A DNA stretch of 64,000 bases, taken from Amphiura filiformis (Eukaryota > Echinodermata > Ophiuroidea > Amphilepidida > Amphiuridae). Made by a program: the position numbers and the translations under genes. Positions 1 through 13,163 of this stretch are shown in pieces. How positions within the stretch are numbered: the first letter of the stretch is position 1; every line of letters starts with the position of its first letter. The notes beneath the pieces were generated by a model. It made no database searches and had not been told where the DNA came from. It was given only the letters and a program-made list of their open reading frames with translations. Where the stretch lies: positions 79,548,713 to 79,612,712 of the forward strand of contig NC_092628.1 in assembly GCF_039555335.1 (NCBI RefSeq). Direction: 5' to 3'.

Positions 1-3000
1 TGCTTGTGTACACTCAACACACAGCACAGAACATGCGAGTATTAAACAATTTACTTTATTTTTTTATTTTGATAACAAAAATTCTAAAATAACAGTATTG
101 TACATGTATGTATGCATCATTTAGGTCAAAAGATGCCATTCAAGCCCGGGATTCAAGCTCTACAGTATACACAATCAGCATGTCTATACCAATTTTTCCT
201 GGTAAGCCGGAAGTACTGCAAACAAACAAGCGCATGGTACCACGGTCCTATCAACCATAGCATAAGCACAATTTTTGTTTTAAACTATGGTATTATTTCT
301 CCAGCGGATCTGGTAATTGGCTATCATAATTAATTCACAGCCAAAATATTAACATAAATTACCTACTCAACTCTAAAAAATGGTGTGATATGCAGCAATT
401 TACTGACTTCATAATATCAGATAAAAGGAACCTTCATGTACGGAACCTACACTAGCCTTACTGTACAAGTAAAGTTAATTTGGGCTCTTTAGCGTTACAT
501 CAGCATGATTCATTACTGATGACCTTGGATCCTTCTTCCAGCTTACCCGGCAACCAAGCACACGGCTTGTTTCTACTGTACGCATCACTCACTTTGACCC
601 GGCAGTACCCGGAAAACAATTGACCACAGCTGTATCTACTGGGCTTGTTAGTCGCCAATGCATGTCACGGTAGAGCAACAAACCCTCAGTAGAAACATGC
701 TGATTGTAAGCATGTAAGAAGAACAAAATTCTGTCTTTATTCTATCTCTGCTTTTTTGCCTGCTTGTATGTATTTTGCTTGTCATTTAATAAATCGATTG
801 ATTGATTGATTGATTGAATAACAGGGTTTATGTCATTGTACATCTTCATGTAACTGATGTAAAGTGAATTGCATCTTCTAATTCCATCCATACTAAGACA
901 AAATTCATGCTTTAATATTTACAAACAATCAGCAGCATTTGCATGACCGACTTTTTCTTTCAATCTGAACATTCAAATATTTGGTTTGATGTAAAACTAC
1001 ACTAAATAAAATTTCAAAAAATTTGAATAATTAACCATAATACTAAACAGTAAGTTTAAAACAAGCAAAACAGATGTTAAAACAGCATGCCAATTCAAAC
1101 GATGAACATGCCAAAACATCAAGATTTCTATTTTCAAACTATCATAGAAAATCACTGATTCTACATTCCAAGCGACAGCATAACTTTCACATCAACCAAA
1201 ATATCACCACATATATACTTGTTATAAAAAATTATGCTTGCAACCCAAGAGACCAACAGAAATGAATCACTGAACACAAACACATCTATAAACAAGCTAT
1301 GTTAATAGTTATTATTTAGCACTACCAACACTGACAAGCAACACAAAACAAATCAAGAATACAAAGAAAAACAAAGAATGAAGAAAATGAAGAGAAAGAG
1401 AAAATGACGCAAAATGACCCATAAACTGAGGGCGATAAAAAAGCAAGGCCGTTTGTCACTTACGCAGCTTTGGGATGGGAAGGGTGCGGCAAAAAGAGTG
1501 TTCCACTGGCCACATGCTCTGATCTGGAAGAACAGAAGAGACCATGCATAACGCTTAGTCTGGTACTCAGCCAATCTGGGCTTCTATCTTGCAAACTGAA
1601 ATGATTTGGCTTCATATAGGCACTGATAGACTCCTTTGACTGATGTACAAGAATCAGATCTGTCATACATATATTCTCTCTCTGCGCTGTTTCGTGATGA
1701 TCATTTTCTTGTGTTTCTCACAGAAGTTACAGCATGTTTATTGGATATATGTGCTGATGAAGCTAGAGAACTGTACAGATGTAGGTGACAGGTGTGAAGT
1801 GTGACTGACCAGCCAAAGAGAATCACATCATCATCAAGAGCTACATGTACCATATCATTTGAGTCATTGCAAACAAAGAAGCCCAAAATGGATGAGGTGC
1901 AGACTAGTGATAATGTTATGAACTGTGCCATTCTCAGATTTCAGAACCCAAAGTTTTAAGTATCCCACATATTAATTGGGTACACAAAGAACTTGCATTG
2001 TCCTACATGTATGTAAGCAATGATAATAATATAAATTTTCTTATCCTGAAACTGTCTAAAGATCTATCATTTCGCACAAATTTACTCTTCAGGATTTTTT
2101 TTTAAGGCCCAAAATTTGTTGAAACTTAGGTCTTACCCACCTGCCCCAATTGCATGAAATTACCAGAAACAGTCAGAATGCTAGAAATTCAGCATTTGCA
2201 GGATAACTCACATTCTTGATTCTGTTATATTTTGATTTGATTAATGGCATTTGATATTTAATGATGTGCAAAATACAAAATATGCAAGTTCTTTTCTTTT
2301 AATATGTTTGATACAAAACTCCGGCTGAAATATGGAAATGATACTGTTCATAGCATCAAACCCAGTTAGATGACAGCATGGCATTGAAATGAGAAAAAAA
2401 ATCAATTAAAATTATTGTAATGATAATAATAATAATAGTAATAATTAAATAACAACATAAGATTTATTTAATCACAATAATGACATTTTATACTAAAAAG
2501 CAAAAGAATAATTTAGTATCAAAGCACTTCTTTTAAAACAAAAGATGGTGTATCAGCTGAAACAACTTGGCCTTTTTTTAATGCTGATGCTTTTGATCTT
2601 TTATGATATGACAACATGCAATTTGCTCAATCACTGGCCAAGAACTGTAAATTTTCCCCATGGCATAAATTTATAAATATTATGTATCGAGCAGTGGCCA
2701 GTGGACATTAAATCATTGGCTGCATCTCATGCAAATATATGCAAATAGTTCCAGAAGATATTATTTAACATATTCTTACAACAATTCAAACATGTTTGCA
2801 GGGGTATGTAAACTTGCAAATTATGTACTTTTTGGGTATGAAAAAATAAGCAATTTTGGAGGAACCCTTTTACCCATTGATTTGGAAACCATGCCAAAGA
2901 AAAACATCACTTCAAAATTTAGGTATAGTAAAATATATACCCCTGCATGTTTGTGAAACCAGAACTTTTAGAATATTATACAATTTCATTTTAGAGTTCC

Positions 3001-5114
3001 CAAATTCTTAACACAAGAATCAGGGAGGAGTGTGAAGCTACAACCTGTAAAGAAATAACAGTAATTTTATGGCTTTGAGCAGTTTGCCCCGAAGTAGAAA
3101 AAGTAGTTAAAGCACAATATAGCAATTAAACAATACACAAATTGAAACACACTGTTTAATATTTTATATGGCACAAGTACGCATAATAATTACAATTTTG
3201 TTAAATCACAGATTAACATTGTTAAACATTGCAGATGAAAGTCTGCTAAAAACAGTTTAATCTGTACAACAACATCCAAAATTTTGCTTAAAAATACAAA
3301 ACAACCGACATTTTGGGAGCATAAAAAGCATTCCTTTTAGTTTTACTAGGTAAAACAACAAGTAGCAGTACTGCAAATGATGTAATTAAATATTGATATC
3401 ATTTGCATTTGGAAGTTGTTGTACATGTATATTAAACAGTTTTTAATATTTATTTTCCTTGGTTGTGTACACTTCTTGAATCTCTTGGTCCAACCAAAGC
3501 CCCCTTCTGGCCAGTTGCTACTGTTTTAGTTTGTTTTTAGCACATGAAAGTCTGTCAAGCGATTTTTGTCCAAACCGCTGAATTGATGCCAAGTAAATAT
3601 GTATGTTGTTTTCCCGGCAGCAAATTAGGCCTATATATGCAAGTTAAATTTTCATTCTTATTTTTAGTCAAAGTCCACTGCATTGTTTTTTGATGATCTA
3701 TGATATTTGCATGAATGCCAATGCACCTGTTTTGTTAAGTCCTGTGCCAGTACATTTGGTATCAAAAGAGCAAGCATCTTGTCCATATGCTGTCATAGCT
3801 TCAAGACTAACTTGAGGAACAGAAATAGCTGCAAAGAAATACATTAACAACTAGTCTAAATACACAGTTTGCATTGAATCTACCATATGTAGAGAGAAGT
3901 ATATCGTAACCACACTATACTATATACATGTATGTACCGTAAAATAGCTACCTTTACTTGACTTTGACATACTAAAAGCTTTAATCTCACTCCAGTTTTC
4001 AATTAAATTTGGTTGTGAAGTTGTGGAGAAGAAACAAAGTAAATTCCTCATATTTTCTTTATAAATTGACAATTTATCCTTGTCCCATTTTAAAAAAAAA
4101 CATTTATACCTTTAACAGAAACACGTCACATGGTATTTTCTGAAAATGGTAGACCAAGAGCCTGAGAGCAATCTCTTTTCATACAGGTATAAGCAAATTT
4201 GATTTTTTGACCACAAGCTACATGACAGAGTGCTTCCTGTTTTCTTTTCCTGTACATTTTGCATCTCTACTTCAAAACAGGATTTACGCTACCACATGAA
4301 CTTACAATGTACAACTGAACCTGAACGTGACAGAATTTCCATTTTTAGAGGCTACCAGCTTTTAGAATTGGCATGTAATGCATGATAAGGATTCACCTAT
4401 CCCTGCAGGGGTAGTATTTTGTTTCACCTTGCAAGGCTGTGGATAGGTGGACAAACCACATTCATATTTTTAATTGTTTCACAGACTGCCTTTTGAGGAG
4501 AGTGAGAGCAATCACTGCTGCTGCTCTCCTTAAATCTGATCAAGGAGATTTTAGCTCTCCTTAGTTTACCATTATCTCCTTAGTCCTTACATTCTATTGT
4601 AAATGCTCTAAACAGCTCTCCTTGAAGGTTCCAGAAGAGCTATTTAATGCTCTCCTGCAAATTCCAAAAGACAGTCCCTGATGTTTGAAAAACTGTGTGC
4701 CCTACATACTTAGGTGTCAATTTCATTTTGTGCATGATATTATATATATCATAACCACTTAACCACAAAAACCATTATATTTTAGTTTTTCCTGAACTTA
4801 AATAATTCCAAGTTTTGGTAAGAGATCTTTTCATCATTCTAAAAGGAATTTTCAAATGCTCAGTTGCTCACCAGCTTTGCAGGACTGTAATTTGTTCAAA
4901 TTCCAATCAAAATGAATACCTTGACATGGCAAACTGACCTACTGAATTCATAATTTGCTAATCAGTATTGATATAATTGTCTATTTGAGCTGTCTGTACT
5001 GAGGCAGTGTCTGCATGGTCACAGAGAAATTATGCATAAAAAATCATTATTATGTGCTGTGACATTGATAAAATAGTAGGATACCGTACGAAGAATATAT
5101 TATACTGTACGTCC
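1..5114. other. Non-coding region, probably Smad2/3 intron 1
   Basis: AT-rich sequence with no recognisable coding exon apart from one weak candidate listed separately. A short (TTGA)n run lies at about 792-818 and an AT-rich tract at about 2,400-2,460. If the Smad2/3 gene continues leftward from 13,460 on the minus strand, this is intronic. I looked on the minus strand for the rest of the MH1 domain and did not find it. Confidence 0.5.
1464..1523 (-). other. Candidate 60-nt internal exon, unassigned
   Basis: On the minus strand a 60-base segment is bounded by a strong acceptor (pyrimidine-rich TCTGTTCTTCCAG) and a consensus donor (GTAAGTG). One frame is open through it and reads about 19 residues including MWPVEHSFCRTLPIPKL. 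The length is a multiple of three. I do not recognise the peptide. It could be an alternative exon of the minus-strand Smad2/3 gene, an exon of another gene, or chance. Confidence 0.2.
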
Positions 5115-5720
5115 TAAGGCTCTGAGTGAGTCCCGGGAATTCGGGTCCCGCCCGATAATCCTATTACCCGGGCAGGAAATTCCCTGCCCGGTACCCGAAA
5201 TTTAAATAAAAAAAAAAAAAAAAAAAAATTTTAAATTTTTGTAAAATTTTTTTTTGCAAAGTTTTCGGTTTTGTAGTGTCTCTGGACCTAGACCTAAATG
5301 CTAGGATCATGGTTGACCTAAAAAAAACAAAAAATTGAATTTTGCACATTGTTTTGTGTTTTTAATCTGAAAATTGATACATAGTTTTCATGTCATACTC
5401 TATTAATGATATCAAAATGCATTGAATTTGAATGCATTTTGATATCATTAATAGAGTATGACATGAAAACTATGTATCAATTTTCAGATTAAAACACAAA
5501 ACAATGTGCAAAATTCAATTTTTTTAATTTTTTTTTTAAGGTCAATCATGATCCTAGCATTTAGGTCTAGGTCCAGAGACACTACAAAACCGAAAAAAAC
5601 TTTGAAAAAAACACTTTTTGCATTTTTTTTTTTTTTTTTTTTTTTGTAATTTCGGTACCCGGTACCCGCCGAAAAAAAGTTCGGGTACCGGGAGCCGAAT
5701 TTCCTAAAATGAGAGCCTTA
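5115..5720. mobile_element. Palindromic hAT-like MITE with perfect 8-bp TSD
   Basis: A near-perfect inverted repeat of about 600 bp centred near 5,424. The ends are TAAGGCTCT and AGAGCCTTA. The flanks carry a perfect 8-base duplication, GTACGTCC, at 5107-5114 and 5721-5728. Near the ends are CCCGGGTACC-rich modules and long A/T runs; the central part is a long hairpin including 'gtcatactctattaatgat' and its complement. There is no coding capacity. An 8-bp duplication is typical of hAT elements; the class assignment is inference. Confidence 0.85.
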
Positions 5721-5947
5721 GTACGTCCAATATATGTCCAATTTGCTTCAAACAAAATGCATACTACTGATCAGTATGATTTGCCCTGCTCTATCTATTT
5801 TCTAATTTCCAGAAAATATCTCATATCCCATCTTAAGTTGCAAACTTGCAGTAATTTACGGGTCCTGGTTATTCGCATTAGAAAGTTTTAATGAATTAAA
5901 TGTACAAGATTGGAAGCTTTCTAACTCCCTTAGAATTAATTCCTATG

Positions 5948-7283
5948 TAGGCCCCGGCAAAAAACGCAATTTTTTGAAGTAAAAAACGAGATCCAAAGTA
6001 TTGAAAAGCGAGAAAAGCGAGATTTCCCCCGGAAAATGGCACAAGAAGCTTTAAAAATGCCCCGAAAATACGAAAATCCGAAAAAAAATTTAAAAAATAA
6101 TTCCATAAAAAAGCCCTCTGTTGTTCAGATTCGGTCAATGACAACAGTGAGGATGTGCTCAGGGCCGCGACCAGTGTTCGAATTAAGAAAATAAAAGGAG
6201 TTGTCCCACGGACAACCAGGTTGTAATTTCTGGTTGTCCACCAAAGATTTTGGTTGTCCGTAAGCTGCCACACTCTGAAACAACTACATGTGACCAATAA
6301 AGTGGAGTGAGTGTAGTCAATTTATGAACAATTACTCTTAATTATTTAACAATTCATCAGTTGTGCTAGGTTTGAGCAAACTAACATGCTAAAAAGGTGA
6401 CTTTTGGCTGTAGATCTTTGGTTGTCCGCCGGACAACTAGAGCATTATTTTTGGTTGTCCGGTGCATGTTTTGGTTGTCCCGGGCGAACGGACAACCAAA
6501 ATTTCGAACACTGGCCGCGTCACTCCGGCACTTGTTGGAAGACATGAAGTACAGCAGACAGTTACATGTACAATGTGATTTTCTCATTTATAATTAGGAT
6601 TACGTCATTGCCAGAATGCCAGAGCTTGTTTCGTTTGTTCATTAGAATGATTGACAGCGGTGGGCAGACTTATACTCTAAAAATGTGATTCTCTAATAAA
6701 TTATAGGTCACTAGGTCAATTCGGACCGTCTCTTCCTCAGATCTCTATGTAGGACTCTATGGTATCTTCTCATTACACGCTCAGTAGTAAGACTTGGCCG
6801 GCGACGACGCTTGCGAATTGCATGTCTTCAACTGCTGTATAGCATGGTATAGGCAGTTTGTACAGAGTGTCGCTTCTCTATCTCTTTTTCTCGGATGTGC
6901 TTCCTTTACTACCTTGTCGTCAGACGGCAAAAAAGTGACAAAAATTTGACCTTGAATTATGTTTTATAGTCAAAATATTCCAATAATTCAATAAATATAA
7001 CGATATTTGGCCTAAACTTGAACTCATTTGCAATGAAATGTCATTTTTATTAAGTAAAGAATGGCTTTTGCACCTAGCAATGTGGTTGCAATGCCAATGC
7101 TGTTGAATTCTGCATTCTTTTCCGATGTTGAAGTTCATTTCATGGAATTCAACGAACTTTTATGGCATAAAGCAACATTTTTATAGTAAGTATACTGCTT
7201 GAAACTTTCTTAAAAGCGAGATAATTGGTTAATAGCGAGAATCACGGCGTGAAAAGCGAGATCTCGTTTTTTGCCGGGCCTTA
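5948..7283. mobile_element. hAT-like non-autonomous element
   Basis: The ends are inverted: TAGGCCCCGGCAAAAAACG on the left and the complement of a very similar text on the right (TTTTTTGCCGGGCCTTA). The flanks are TTCCTATG (5940-5947) and ATCCTATG (7284-7291), seven of eight matching, as expected for an 8-bp target duplication. Subterminal 'aaaagcgaga' motifs repeat near both ends. No transposase is visible. A second element at 6172-6513 is nested inside. Confidence 0.75.
6172..6513. mobile_element. Nested hAT-like MITE with 'GGTTGTCC' repeats
   Basis: Terminal inverted repeats CAGTGTTCGAA and TTCGAACACTG, flanked by GCCGCGAC (6164-6171) and GCCGCGTC (6514-6521), an 8-bp duplication with one mismatch. 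The interior is made of many copies of GGTTGTCC and its complement GGACAACC, so both strands give similar open frames that are not genes. It is inserted in the larger element at 5948-7283. Confidence 0.8.
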
Positions 7284-7291
7284 ATCCTATG

Positions 7292-8117
7292 CAATAGGCC
7301 TACAATGCGAGTCGCCAATAGTCGTCAGCTATAAACAAATTACATACCGGTACTTTGCAATGTCCTCGCTTTCAGGACATGTATGTGTAATTGTTAAAAG
7401 TTCCATACAACTTATTTAAACCCCTTCTTTATGTACATGCACATGACTGACGGACATAATTCTACTAAAATCACTTGAACTAAGTTTGTACTTCTATGAA
7501 ACTGAACTGAACTGAAAGTGGGGACAGCATGGCAACAGTGCTTCACACTGCATGCAAAGTGCAAAGGACCTAGAGCGCAACAAGGAAATTTTTAATTTCC
7601 TCCAAATTAATATAATTGCAGAGTTTATGGTCATCCTTGGTGCAGTTTTAGAAGTAACTTGACTTTTCCCCACTTCATAATTTACCCTCTTTTATATGAC
7701 CTGACACTAATCATTTGAGTTTACTTAGTGACCTAGCTTTATTGGGGTAACTCCCTTTTGTGAAGCTCTCATAAGCCTATCAAGTTGTAACTGTTTAATG
7801 TAAAATTGCTGTCATGCCCCAGTGCAGTAAAAAGTTTACATTGCACCCAACATATTCCTACTGAAGTAAGCATTTTGACAATTTTACCATCTCATATCAT
7901 ACAAAAGCTATTTATAAATGCTTAATTGAATATTGAACCTTGTACTACAGTATCCATATTCCAGCCTACTACATTTTATAAAAGTCAAATTAGATAACTC
8001 AGAAATGTTAGAGAGAATTAATGGTTCTAATTTAGAAGGCTTTTGATGGAAGTCAAAGACACATCTGTAGAAAGTTTGACCACTCAATCAGAGATAACCG
8101 GCGACGGCGTAGTCATG
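7292..8117. other. Non-coding, nothing recognised
   Basis: AT-rich sequence between two transposable elements. I see no exon, RNA gene or repeat structure. Confidence 0.5.
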
Positions 8118-8742
8118 GACCCTGTTCACATTAGGAAATTTACTTTTCTCCTAATGTGTACACACTTTTCTTCCTTCAACAAAGATTAAAACTGCTTTGT
8201 TCAACTAAACTAAAAAGGTTGTCTTGACGAAGGAATACTTTGTTCCACAAAGGTAATTTTGCAATGTGTACATATGTATGTATGCCCGATTCATTCAATG
8301 AAGGAAAGTGATCATGTGACAAGTGACCCTCGCCGGCTTAGGTCAAAGGTAACGTTCATATGCATCTCAGCTGTCTCTCGCATGCTGTCTCAATTCATCT
8401 CGCACCATATTATTTTCCCAGATTATTTGAAACATTTTCCCCACTTATTCAATTAAAACTAGCTTGGAAAGTGTGTTTTGAGTCTCTGGTCAATTGAAGT
8501 CATTAACCATGGCCGATGATTAACGGGGACAGAGGAGGAAGAGTTAGCCCTGGTAATGTTTTCTTTGAAGAAGAAATCCAGATGATAGCTTTGTTTGAGT
8601 TTCGTTAATTTTCATGAAATGTGTACAGTGCAATGTCTTCAATCAATCTTCGTTCAGCATAATGTGCACACATGCTTAATAAGTTAATCAAGATAAAACT
8701 TATCTTCGTCGAATGAAGAAATTTTCTGATGTGAACAGGGTC
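8118..8742. mobile_element. MITE with GACCCTGTTCACA termini
   Basis: Exact 13-bp terminal inverted repeats, GACCCTGTTCACA at 8118-8130 and TGTGAACAGGGTC at 8730-8742. Similarity between the arms continues inward less perfectly ('ttcttccttcaac', 'aatgtgtacac'). There is no convincing target duplication and no coding capacity. Confidence 0.65.
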
Positions 8743-9213
8743 AGAGAAATATTAATTATTATGAATTCCTGTCTACCTATTAATCTAAAATGTCTTATTT
8801 TGCTTTGTATGGCTTTGGACTTAACCACTAGAATGCTTAAATACTATAATAGTACATCTTGTCCAAGCTGGCCTTGCATTACATACATTTGTACATGGTA
8901 AAAATGGTCTAAAAATTGATTAGTTATTTTTATAAATTGTAGGTAATGGCACTCTAATCATTCACACCATTTTTACATTCTGTCAAAATGCCTCTAGTTC
9001 AGCATAATTGCCCAAATAACACCAATGTACCGTATATGAGAAAATATACTATGAATTTTCAAATACATTTTTCTCAAATTAGGCCTTCTTCACGTAAAAT
9101 ACCCCACTACAAATATCTGAAAATATTTGTTCAATGTGCCAGGATATATTCACAACATAGTGCAGTGCAGTCTCACCCTTCAAATAAAATTAACATTTAA
9201 CCGCGTTCATAAT

Positions 9214-9553
9214 ATACAGGGTGTGCCAAAATTTGTTGATAATGATACAAACTTTAATTAATCACATTTTCCTAGCACTATTCCTTACTATTTTTCAAAT
9301 CATACAAGAACTGCATTCCTTGTGCAATTTCCTTTTAGAAAATGTATTAATTTTATCACATGCGATACAGTGAATACATTGAAAGGAGATGGACCTTTGC
9401 AGCTTTTGCACATGACTTCTGTGCATATAGAGGCAACCCACAGCACCAAATGTAATAAGCACTAATAATGCTAGTATTAGTTTTAGTGCCAGAAATGGAG
9501 GAAAAAATTTTGATTGATGATAATGTCATAAAAATTGTAAAACCACCCTGTAT
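9214..9553. mobile_element. Possible MITE with TACAGGGTG/ACCCTGTA ends
   Basis: Short inverted ends, TACAGGGTG near 9215 and CACCCTGTA near 9552, enclose 340 bp without coding similarity. This motif is common at the ends of mariner-like elements. The inverted match is short, so the assignment is weak. A similar left end occurs at about 62,316. Confidence 0.35.
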
Positions 9554-10084
9554 GTTTAACACAAGGGATACCAAACTCTTTCTCCTTTGTTTGAAGGGCC
9601 CATGCAATGTCTTTCTGAATCTATATTTATTTTGAGCTACATGTAGCTTTCAGAAAAGGAAAATATGGGGTTCACCATGACAAGGAAGATGCTGTTGTTG
9701 TTCAACCCTGTATAGTGTATATTTCTTACCCACCCCTGTATTATGATATTCTTTGTTGATTTGGCATCCTTGTCATATTTATAAAGTTTTCCAGAAATAT
9801 ATACTTATAATGGTCCAAAATGTATTCATTAAACTTAGTTGTGTTAAAGTGAATCAAAATTGGTGATACTTTTCTTATTTTACAATGTACACATGTTACA
9901 CAAAAGATGACCAATTCATGACATGCAACGACCATGTGTAAAAATGTAACACCTCTTCCCTTTTTGCATACCCACTTTTTGCTATATAGTACTATAACAA
10001 TGGTGCCAAATGATTTTCTGAATGAACAAATTGCTGATGCGAAAGCTGTGGAACACTTTGCCCTTTGAGCTTTGAAATCAAATT

Positions 10085-10236
10085 AAGTATTTCTTGGCCA
10101 AACTGGAACATGCACGTACTATGCGTGTACGCAGTGAAGGCATGTGTATACTATCTTCTGTACCGCGCTATGTGCGTGTGTGTTTATCGCATCGCCACTA
10201 GCATTCACAGTGTTCCAGTTTGGCCAAGAAATACTT
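10085..10236. mobile_element. Short MITE, AAGTATTTCTTGGCCAAACT family, copy 1
   Basis: Terminal inverted repeats of about 25 bp begin AAGTATTTCTTGGCCAAACT and end with its complement. The 152-bp element has an interior rich in 'gcgtgtacg'-type words. Similarity of the flanks may extend the inverted repeat outward to 10,077-10,244. The same termini bound a larger element at 12,238-13,163. Confidence 0.8.
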
Positions 10237-11638
10237 GATTTGATTATAGGTACATACATAAACATATGTAGCATGTTTATATCAAGCCCTGTGCATTTTT
10301 TTCCAGGAAAACTATTCGCCTTCAAATAACGGCGAGGGATAGCTCAAGTTTTTCATTGCACACTGTTTACTGAAATTACACTTCAAATATGTGATGAGCT
10401 GCATCAAGTACAATCTACATGTCTCGAAAGTTTGACAGCGTAAGGTCATGTACTGGGGTCAATCACAAAGCAATGTGGATCTTTGTATTTTTTTCATTGT
10501 GTGACTAGACAATAAAACAACAAACTCTCAAGAAAGAAGACTGTAGAAATATGTTTATTTTTTTAAAGTCAGTCGTTCTTGAATCACATGCCATCATCAT
10601 CAGGGAATCCCCAGCTCTGACTGGCCTGCAGATTCAGTATTGTTGCACAGTGCACACAAGAAAAATAAAATAAAATAAAAATAAATGGTCTCAGAATTTG
10701 ACCTTTCAGAGTTCACTTGATTTTTGTTTCATTGAACTACATATAGTAACAACATTTAGCAGAACATATTAGAATCATTTAAATCATCATCTTCCATGCT
10801 ATATCAGTATATCACATGACCAAAGTCTGTTTATTTTAGCTGCAGCTATTACTAGGGGTTCCAAAATCCACTTTAAATATTTAGCAATATGAATACTGGG
10901 GTACAGTAATGTATATTTTTTCTGCCACTATTATTAGCAAGTGAGACAAGTATTTTTACATGTTTTAAAAGCCTATTAATTTTCGCCAACAGCAAATATT
11001 TAGCAAAAACATTATTTAGGCAGTAATGTTCCTATGGTATACTGCACCATAATAAGTATCCTTACACTTGGAAAAATATTCCCACTTTTATAACTAAACC
11101 ATATTTGGGTACATTTAAAAATCTAATCCTGCATATCATGACACCCCATTGAATCCAATGTGACCTCAGGAAGTAAATTTACAATCATTTGATTGGAAGA
11201 AGGTCCAGTTTTAAAAGTGACAAAACTGGTCAATGTTGTAGTCTTATCTAGGCCTGAACCAGTTGATTACTGGAACTAAGAATTGAGAAGAGAATGCTGC
11301 TGAATCGTGCCAAATGCTGTAATGATCAATGTGTGCCCCATCAATATTTAAGCCACTGTGTACTTACTCGAGAATCTAGCTTCGAATTTGCCCAAGATAG
11401 TTACTAGTTACGCATTTTATCCTAGAGTATGTTGGCATCATTTTTGGTTGGACAGCTTTGACATTTTTTTGCAACCGATGTTATTTATTCTGTTAATGTT
11501 GAAATTTGGATGACAGATATTTTGATGAGTCATCTGTATCGAAAGATTGCCTATTTTGACAAAGATTGCCAAAATTTTGTTGAAGTGCAATTTTAACAAC
11601 ACTTTTGATGTGATCGCCAGTCGTGATCGATCGGCTGG

Positions 11639-11977
11639 ACTTCCATTGATTACACGGTGTCATGCTTTAGCGAATCAGAGTGAAACAAATGCAATGGTCT
11701 CTAGCTTCGAGTTCGCATGTGAAGCTCATTGGTGAGAAAATTTGTCGCTAGATTTCTTGAGCAATGGTGTACGAGCATGGCATGGGCCTAGATAGACTCC
11801 AACGTGGGCCAAATAAATAGTAGATGTATCGTAGTCTAATTATTAGATTTTGCTTGAAAAATCTAGCTTCGAATTTGCTCAACAATAGCTTCACATTCAT
11901 GGTTAGAGTCCATTGCCATGCTATCGAAATCTAGTAAAAATTGATCAAGCATGACATTGTGTAAAGCAATGGAAGTT
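11639..11977. repeat. Degenerate inverted repeat
   Basis: The segment starting GACTTCCATTGATTACAC near 11,639 recurs as an imperfect complement near 11,945-11,977. Internal copies of 'atctagcttcgaatttgc' occur here and also upstream at about 11,376. Probably an old palindromic element; termini are uncertain. Confidence 0.4.
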
Positions 11978-12237
11978 CAGAAGTAAACACAGCCAATGAT
12001 TGTAACAAAAATGTTGCTAAATTCTAAAATTGCACAACTAATCTATTCTTAAACTGTTTAAATATCTCTAGAGGCATTATTCATCAAAATAACTTTCCTC
12101 CAAATTTAAACATCAATATAGAATAAATAACATCTGCTGCAAAAAATGTCAACACTGATACCAAAAAAGATAGCAATGGACAAGTACATTGAATGGGAAA
12201 CTATCGTAATCGCATGGTCATAAAAATTCAAAGCTAC

Positions 12238-13163
12238 AAGTATTTCTTGGCCAAACTGGAACACTATGAACGCCAGTGCCGTACTATTATGCTGACTTTC
12301 CTAATCGACGAGGATGACAATTTTGACTTCCTCATCTGTTTACAAACAGAGAGATAGAGGCTTGTCAAAACTGTTCCGCTTGTCCAAACACTCAAGTATC
12401 AGAAGGATGGTCCACAATAGAGCGATTCACACAGCATGAATAGGGGATTAAACAAAGTCGCGAAGTAGGACCATGTACTTCTTTTGTCCAATTTGCCATC
12501 AAGATTTCGAATGGAAACAGTTCAGACCCAGAACACGATCATGTCAGAAACTAATATTTTGTTCTGGGACTGATTATTCGGACTATATGAATGCTATACA
12601 TCTAGCTAAAATAATAATTTCTCAATCATGAGAGTATGAATGTACTGCCTGGTGCCTGTACTGCGTAATTAATGTCGCAAGTTTAGTGGAATGACACGAT
12701 TGTGCGATCGATTGTGCACGCACAGGAAATGCATCGCTACCCAAAGCGTGTGTTGTACACCGACACAATTGAGCCTATTGAGCTCTCATTATCGAGAAAC
12801 TACCGTATTATTTTAGCTATACTAGTACTATAGAAAAATTATTAAATTCATGTACATCGTGGAACATTTTACTACGCTTGTTACTCCGCGACTAATCATG
12901 CTATATACACGAGCGTACAACGCTACTCTACGCGTCCATATGAGCGAGGTTATCTGCGTACAACATCTTACTACGCATAGGCACGCAAAGAGTATGTTCC
13001 ACGATGTACACAAATTTAATAATTTTTCTATAGTGGCTGTACGATAAACACACACGCACATAGCGCGGTACAGAAGAAAGCATGCACGCGCCTTACATTG
13101 CGTACATGTTTAGTACGCTACATGGACACAACGCGCATGTTCCAGTTTGGCCAAGAAATACTT
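12238..13163. mobile_element. Larger member of AAGTATTTCTTGGCCAAACT family, copy 2
   Basis: It has the same ~25-bp terminal inverted repeats as the 152-bp element at 10,085 but encloses 926 bp. No transposase is seen. A second palindromic element is nested at 12,827-13,034. The interior is enriched in 'tacgcg'/'cgcgta' words shared with the short copy, so the short copy could be a deletion derivative. Confidence 0.75.
12827..13034. mobile_element. Nested palindromic MITE
   Basis: Inverted repeat arms of about 40 bp, beginning ACTATAGAAAAATTATTAAA and ending with the near-exact complement, both including a 'gtacatcgtggaacat' module. The 208-bp element has short open frames on both strands only because it is a palindrome. 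Confidence 0.75.

Noticed and set aside
6381..6597. Overlapping 66-68 codon open frames on both strands with similar words
   Set aside because: They come from the 'GGTTGTCC/GGACAACC' palindromic repeats of a MITE.
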